NCBI GenBank assembly: GCA_045596485.1
Contig: JAZOCL010000010.1
Coordinates: forward strand, 1-9,711
Direction: 5' to 3'
Source of the DNA: SIG440 sp045596485
GTDB taxonomy: Bacteria; Bacillota; Clostridia; Monoglobales; Monoglobaceae
DNA length: 9,711 bases
Shown: one piece after another, positions 8,120-9,711 of the stretch
Numbering within the stretch: the first letter of the stretch is position 1
Layout: the number at the start of each line of letters is the position of its first letter
Notes under the pieces: model-generated
The model's input: only the letters and a program-made list of their open reading frames with translations
What the model was told of the DNA's origin: nothing
Database searches by the model: none
Program-made: the position numbers and the translations under genes

Positions 8120-8147
8120 GAAGGAAAATACAATACAATTACAGAAG
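8120..8147 (+). promoter_or_regulatory. Probable SigH-type promoter of the spoIIA operon
   Basis: The B. subtilis SigH consensus is RNAGGAWWW, 11-12 bases, then RNNGAAT. Here GAAGGAAAA (8120-8128) matches the -35 element completely. After 12 bases, ACAGAAG (8141-8147) matches the -10 element except for its last base. Transcription would start near 8154, about 40 bases before spoIIAA. The spoIIA operon of B. subtilis is known to be transcribed by SigH RNA polymerase, so the position agrees. The call rests on pattern matching only. Confidence 0.6.
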
Positions 8148-8180
8148 ACAAGAATTGGAAAATAATGTATATTTATATAA

Positions 8181-8186
8181 AGGAGG
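8181..8186 (+). promoter_or_regulatory. Ribosome binding site that sets the spoIIAA start
   Basis: AGGAGG, within AAAGGAGGT, sits 7 bases before the ATG at 8194. It rules out the upstream in-frame TTG at 8155, which would add 13 residues that SpoIIAA homologues lack. Confidence 0.88.
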
Positions 8187-8193
8187 TAAACAA

Positions 8194-8502
8194 ATGGAAA
8201 TCAATATTGAAAGCATCGGAACAACTTTGGTAGCAAAGCTAAAGGGAGAGATTGACCATCATACGGCACCGACTCTGCGTGAGGCTCTTGACCGTGAGAT
8301 TGCGCTGCACAGCACTCAGAACATCGTGCTTGATTTTGACGGCGTGACCTTTATGGACAGCTCGGGAATCGGTGTGATTGTGGGGCGTTATAAGCAGATT
8401 TCAGCCCGTGGCGGCAAGATGATGATAATTCGGGTTAAGCCTCAGGTGGACAAAATTCTTGAAATTTCAGGCTTAAAAAAAATCCTGGATTGCAGCCATT
8501 AA
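8194..8502 (+). CDS. spoIIAA: Anti-sigma F factor antagonist SpoIIAA
   Basis: A small cytoplasmic STAS-domain protein of 102 residues. Unphosphorylated, it binds the SpoIIAB-SigF complex and releases SigF in the forespore. GEIDHHTAPTLR (18-29) and the phosphorylation loop FMDSSGIGVIVGRYK (53-67) closely match B. subtilis SpoIIAA. Ser56 corresponds to B. subtilis Ser58, the residue phosphorylated by SpoIIAB. The protein ends soon after SGLKKIL, so it lacks the short C-terminal tail of the 117-residue B. subtilis protein. That tail lies beyond the STAS core, so the difference probably has little effect. It is the first gene of the operon, with a strong ribosome binding site and a SigH-like promoter upstream. 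Its neighbours spoIIAB and sigF identify it as SpoIIAA rather than another STAS antagonist such as RsbV. Confidence 0.97.
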   Translation: MEINIESIGTTLVAKLKGEIDHHTAPTLREALDREIALHSTQNIVLDFDGVTFMDSSGIGVIVGRYKQISARGGKMMIIRVKPQVDKILEISGLKKILDCSH

Positions 8503-8525
8503 AAATACCATTTTATGAAGAATAA

Positions 8526-8530
8526 AGGAG
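8526..8530 (+). promoter_or_regulatory. Ribosome binding site that sets the spoIIAB start
   Basis: AGGAG lies 11 bases before the ATG at 8542, slightly longer than optimal. The longer in-frame ATG at 8515 lies upstream of this site and has no purine-rich site of its own. Starting at 8542 gives MENYMKLEV, which lines up with the N-terminus of B. subtilis SpoIIAB. Confidence 0.75.
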
Positions 8531-8541
8531 TGAAAATACAT

Positions 8542-8961
8542 ATGGAAAATTATATGAAGCTTGAGGTTCCTGCAAAAAGCTGCAACGAATCCTTTGTCCG
8601 TGCGGCAGTTTCGGCATTTTCGGTTCAGCTTGATTTAAGTGTTGAGGAGCTTGGTGACATAAAAACAGCGGTATCGGAGGCGGTTACCAATTCAATAGTT
8701 CACGGCTATGCCAATATGAAGGGCATTGTGAAGATTATGTGCAGAATAATTGACGGCATATTTGAGATTGAGGTTACCGACTTTGGAGTGGGAATTGAGG
8801 ATGTTGGACAAGCTATGCAGCCTCTTTTTACCTCAAAGCCAGAGGGTGAAAGGAGCGGTATGGGGTTCACCGTTATGCAGACCTTTATGGACGAGCTGTG
8901 CGTGAAGTCAGAGCCCGGTGAGGGTACTGTTGTGACAATGAAGAAGCGCATAAGGGGTTGA
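8542..8961 (+). CDS. spoIIAB: Anti-sigma F factor and serine kinase SpoIIAB
   Basis: A GHKL-fold ATPase of 139 residues that binds and inhibits SigF in the predivisional and mother cell and phosphorylates SpoIIAA. The N box EAVTNSIVHGY (46-56) contains the catalytic-base position Glu46 and the magnesium ligand Asn50. The G1 box is DFGVG (80-84) and the lid and G2 region is GERSGMGF (102-109), preceded by QPLFTSKP (93-100). Arg20 in NESFVR corresponds to the conserved arginine used for contact with SigF and SpoIIAA. Length is close to the 146 residues of the B. subtilis protein, with a slightly shorter tail. It follows spoIIAA after 39 bases. Its TGA stop is only 6 bases before the sigF start, and the sigF ribosome binding site lies in its last codons. 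Confidence 0.97.
   Translation: MENYMKLEVPAKSCNESFVRAAVSAFSVQLDLSVEELGDIKTAVSEAVTNSIVHGYANMKGIVKIMCRIIDGIFEIEVTDFGVGIEDVGQAMQPLFTSKPEGERSGMGFTVMQTFMDELCVKSEPGEGTVVTMKKRIRG
8952..8957 (+). promoter_or_regulatory. Probable ribosome binding site of sigF inside the end of spoIIAB
   Basis: AAGGGG lies in the last codons of spoIIAB, 10 bases before the GTG at 8968. It is an imperfect site paired with a weak start codon, which suggests that SigF translation depends on ribosomes finishing spoIIAB. Such coupling would help keep inhibitor at or above the level of sigma factor. Confidence 0.55.
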
Positions 8962-8967
8962 CACGGA

Positions 8968-9699
8968 GTGCAGATCAAAAACTATAATGAAAATTTGACT
9001 GAACTGCTTGAAAAAGCAAAAAAGGGCGATTTGTCGGCACAGAATGCAATTGTTGAAGAAAATGTAGGTCTTGTGCGAAGCGTTGTCAAGAGGTTCTCAA
9101 ATCGGGGTCACGAGGTGGAAGACCTGTTTCAGATAGGCTGTATTGGTTTAATCAAGGCAATTCAGAAGTTTGACCTGTGCTTTAATGTAAAGTTTTCTAC
9201 CTATGCCGTGCCTATGATTATGGGTGAAATCAAAAGATTTATCCGTGATGACGGAATAATTAAGGTGAGCCGCAGCCTCAAGGAGCTTGCAATGAAAGCA
9301 ATGAGCCTTCAGGAGCTTATGCGAAAGGAAAGTGACCGTGAGCCCACCGTGAAAGAAATATCCGAAAGGCTGGGAGTATCCCCCGAGGAGCTGGCACTGG
9401 CGTTGGATGCAGGAATGAAGCCTGAATCCTTGTATGCAACACCTCAGGAGGAGGGGAAAGAAGGTAAAGCCCTGATTGACAGACTTGAGAGCCGCACCGA
9501 CCACGAGGGAGAAATTGTTGACAGAATGCTCGTGAGAGAGCTTCTTGAAACTCTTGGCGAAAGGGAGAAAAAAATAATTATACTCAGGTATTTCAAACAG
9601 AAAACTCAAAGTCAGATTGCACAGATGCTGGGAATATCTCAGGTTCAGGTGTCGAGAATTGAAAAGAAGGTTCTTGCCGCTATGCGTGAAAAGATTTGA
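8968..9699 (+). CDS. sigF: Forespore RNA polymerase sigma factor SigF
   Basis: A sigma-70 family factor of 243 residues that directs early forespore transcription. Region 2 (about 29-99) contains EDLFQIGCIGLIKAIQKFD and FSTYAVPMIMGEI, nearly identical to B. subtilis SigF. Region 3 begins about residue 105 after KVSRSLKEL (99-107). Region 4 (about 187-241) carries the -35-binding helix-turn-helix TQSQIAQMLGISQVQVSRIEKK (213-234, written in part). It lacks the N-terminal extension typical of SigG, and the spoIIAA-spoIIAB context confirms SigF. An in-frame stop at 8959 limits the start to the 8962-8995 stretch, where the GTG at 8968 is the only good candidate. The N-terminus is about 12 residues shorter than the 255-residue B. 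subtilis protein. Only 12 bases follow the stop, so any downstream gene is not visible. Confidence 0.96.
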   Translation: MQIKNYNENLTELLEKAKKGDLSAQNAIVEENVGLVRSVVKRFSNRGHEVEDLFQIGCIGLIKAIQKFDLCFNVKFSTYAVPMIMGEIKRFIRDDGIIKVSRSLKELAMKAMSLQELMRKESDREPTVKEISERLGVSPEELALALDAGMKPESLYATPQEEGKEGKALIDRLESRTDHEGEIVDRMLVRELLETLGEREKKIIILRYFKQKTQSQIAQMLGISQVQVSRIEKKVLAAMREKI

Positions 9700-9711
9700 A
9701 ATATGAAAGAA

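Noticed and set aside
8152..8156. GAATT as the -10 element of the SigH-like promoter
   Set aside because: It lies about 30 bases from the AGGA core, against 21-22 in the SigH consensus, and no -35 match exists at the right distance from it.
8165..8181. AT-rich TATATTTATATAA as a SigA -10 region
   Set aside because: It directly abuts the spoIIAA ribosome binding site, so a start there would leave almost no leader. No good TTGACA-like element lies at the right distance.
8155..8193. Longer spoIIAA from the TTG at 8155
   Set aside because: A perfect AGGAGG precedes the ATG at 8194, and the added residues are absent from SpoIIAA proteins.
8515..8541. Longer N-terminus for spoIIAB from the ATG at 8515
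   Set aside because: There is no ribosome binding site before it, and the AGGAG at 8526-8530 lies inside the extension. Homologues begin at the equivalent of 8542.
9703..9711. ATG AAA GAA at the window end as the start of another gene
   Set aside because: Only three codons are visible and no ribosome binding site precedes it, so it cannot be supported.
1..9711. CRISPR array, tRNA or rRNA genes, insertion sequences, prophage or attachment sites
   Set aside because: No regularly spaced repeats, cloverleaf-like segments, transposase-like frames or terminal inverted repeats were seen, and the coding regions are continuous and conserved.

Overview
The window reads as chromosomal DNA of an endospore-forming Clostridia (Bacillota). 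This rests on a complete spoIIAA-spoIIAB-sigF locus, strong AGGAGG-type ribosome binding sites, a moderately low GC content and Firmicutes-type aminoacyl-tRNA synthetases. An Oscillospiraceae/Ruminococcaceae-like gut or anaerobic lineage is plausible, but that is an impression from protein style and not a demonstrated placement. All genes lie on the + strand and coding density is very high.

Region 1 (2-8088) is a tight run of translation genes: hisS (5' end outside the window), aspS, a membrane-anchored DUF4340-like protein, tyrS and valS. The gaps are 11, 43, 6 and 33 bases. No internal terminator, T-box leader or clear internal promoter was seen. The run ends in one strong intrinsic terminator at 8050-8088. 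The simplest reading is one transcription unit that charges tRNAs with His, Asp, Tyr and Val, with an uncharacterised envelope protein embedded between aspS and tyrS.

Region 2 (about 8120 to the end) is the spoIIA operon. A SigH-like promoter lies just after the terminator. It is followed by spoIIAA (anti-anti-sigma factor), spoIIAB (anti-sigma factor and kinase) and sigF (forespore sigma factor). SpoIIAB holds SigF inactive and phosphorylates SpoIIAA on a serine. Dephosphorylated SpoIIAA frees SigF after asymmetric septation. All key residues for this partner switch are present. The sigF ribosome binding site lies inside the end of spoIIAB, which suggests translational coupling.

No mobile element, CRISPR array, tRNA, rRNA or clear foreign segment was found. 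Most of the window is conventional housekeeping and sporulation. The points most worth a second look are the DUF4340-like gene inside a four-synthetase cluster, its apparent threefold internal repeat, and the SigH-like promoter of the spoIIA operon.
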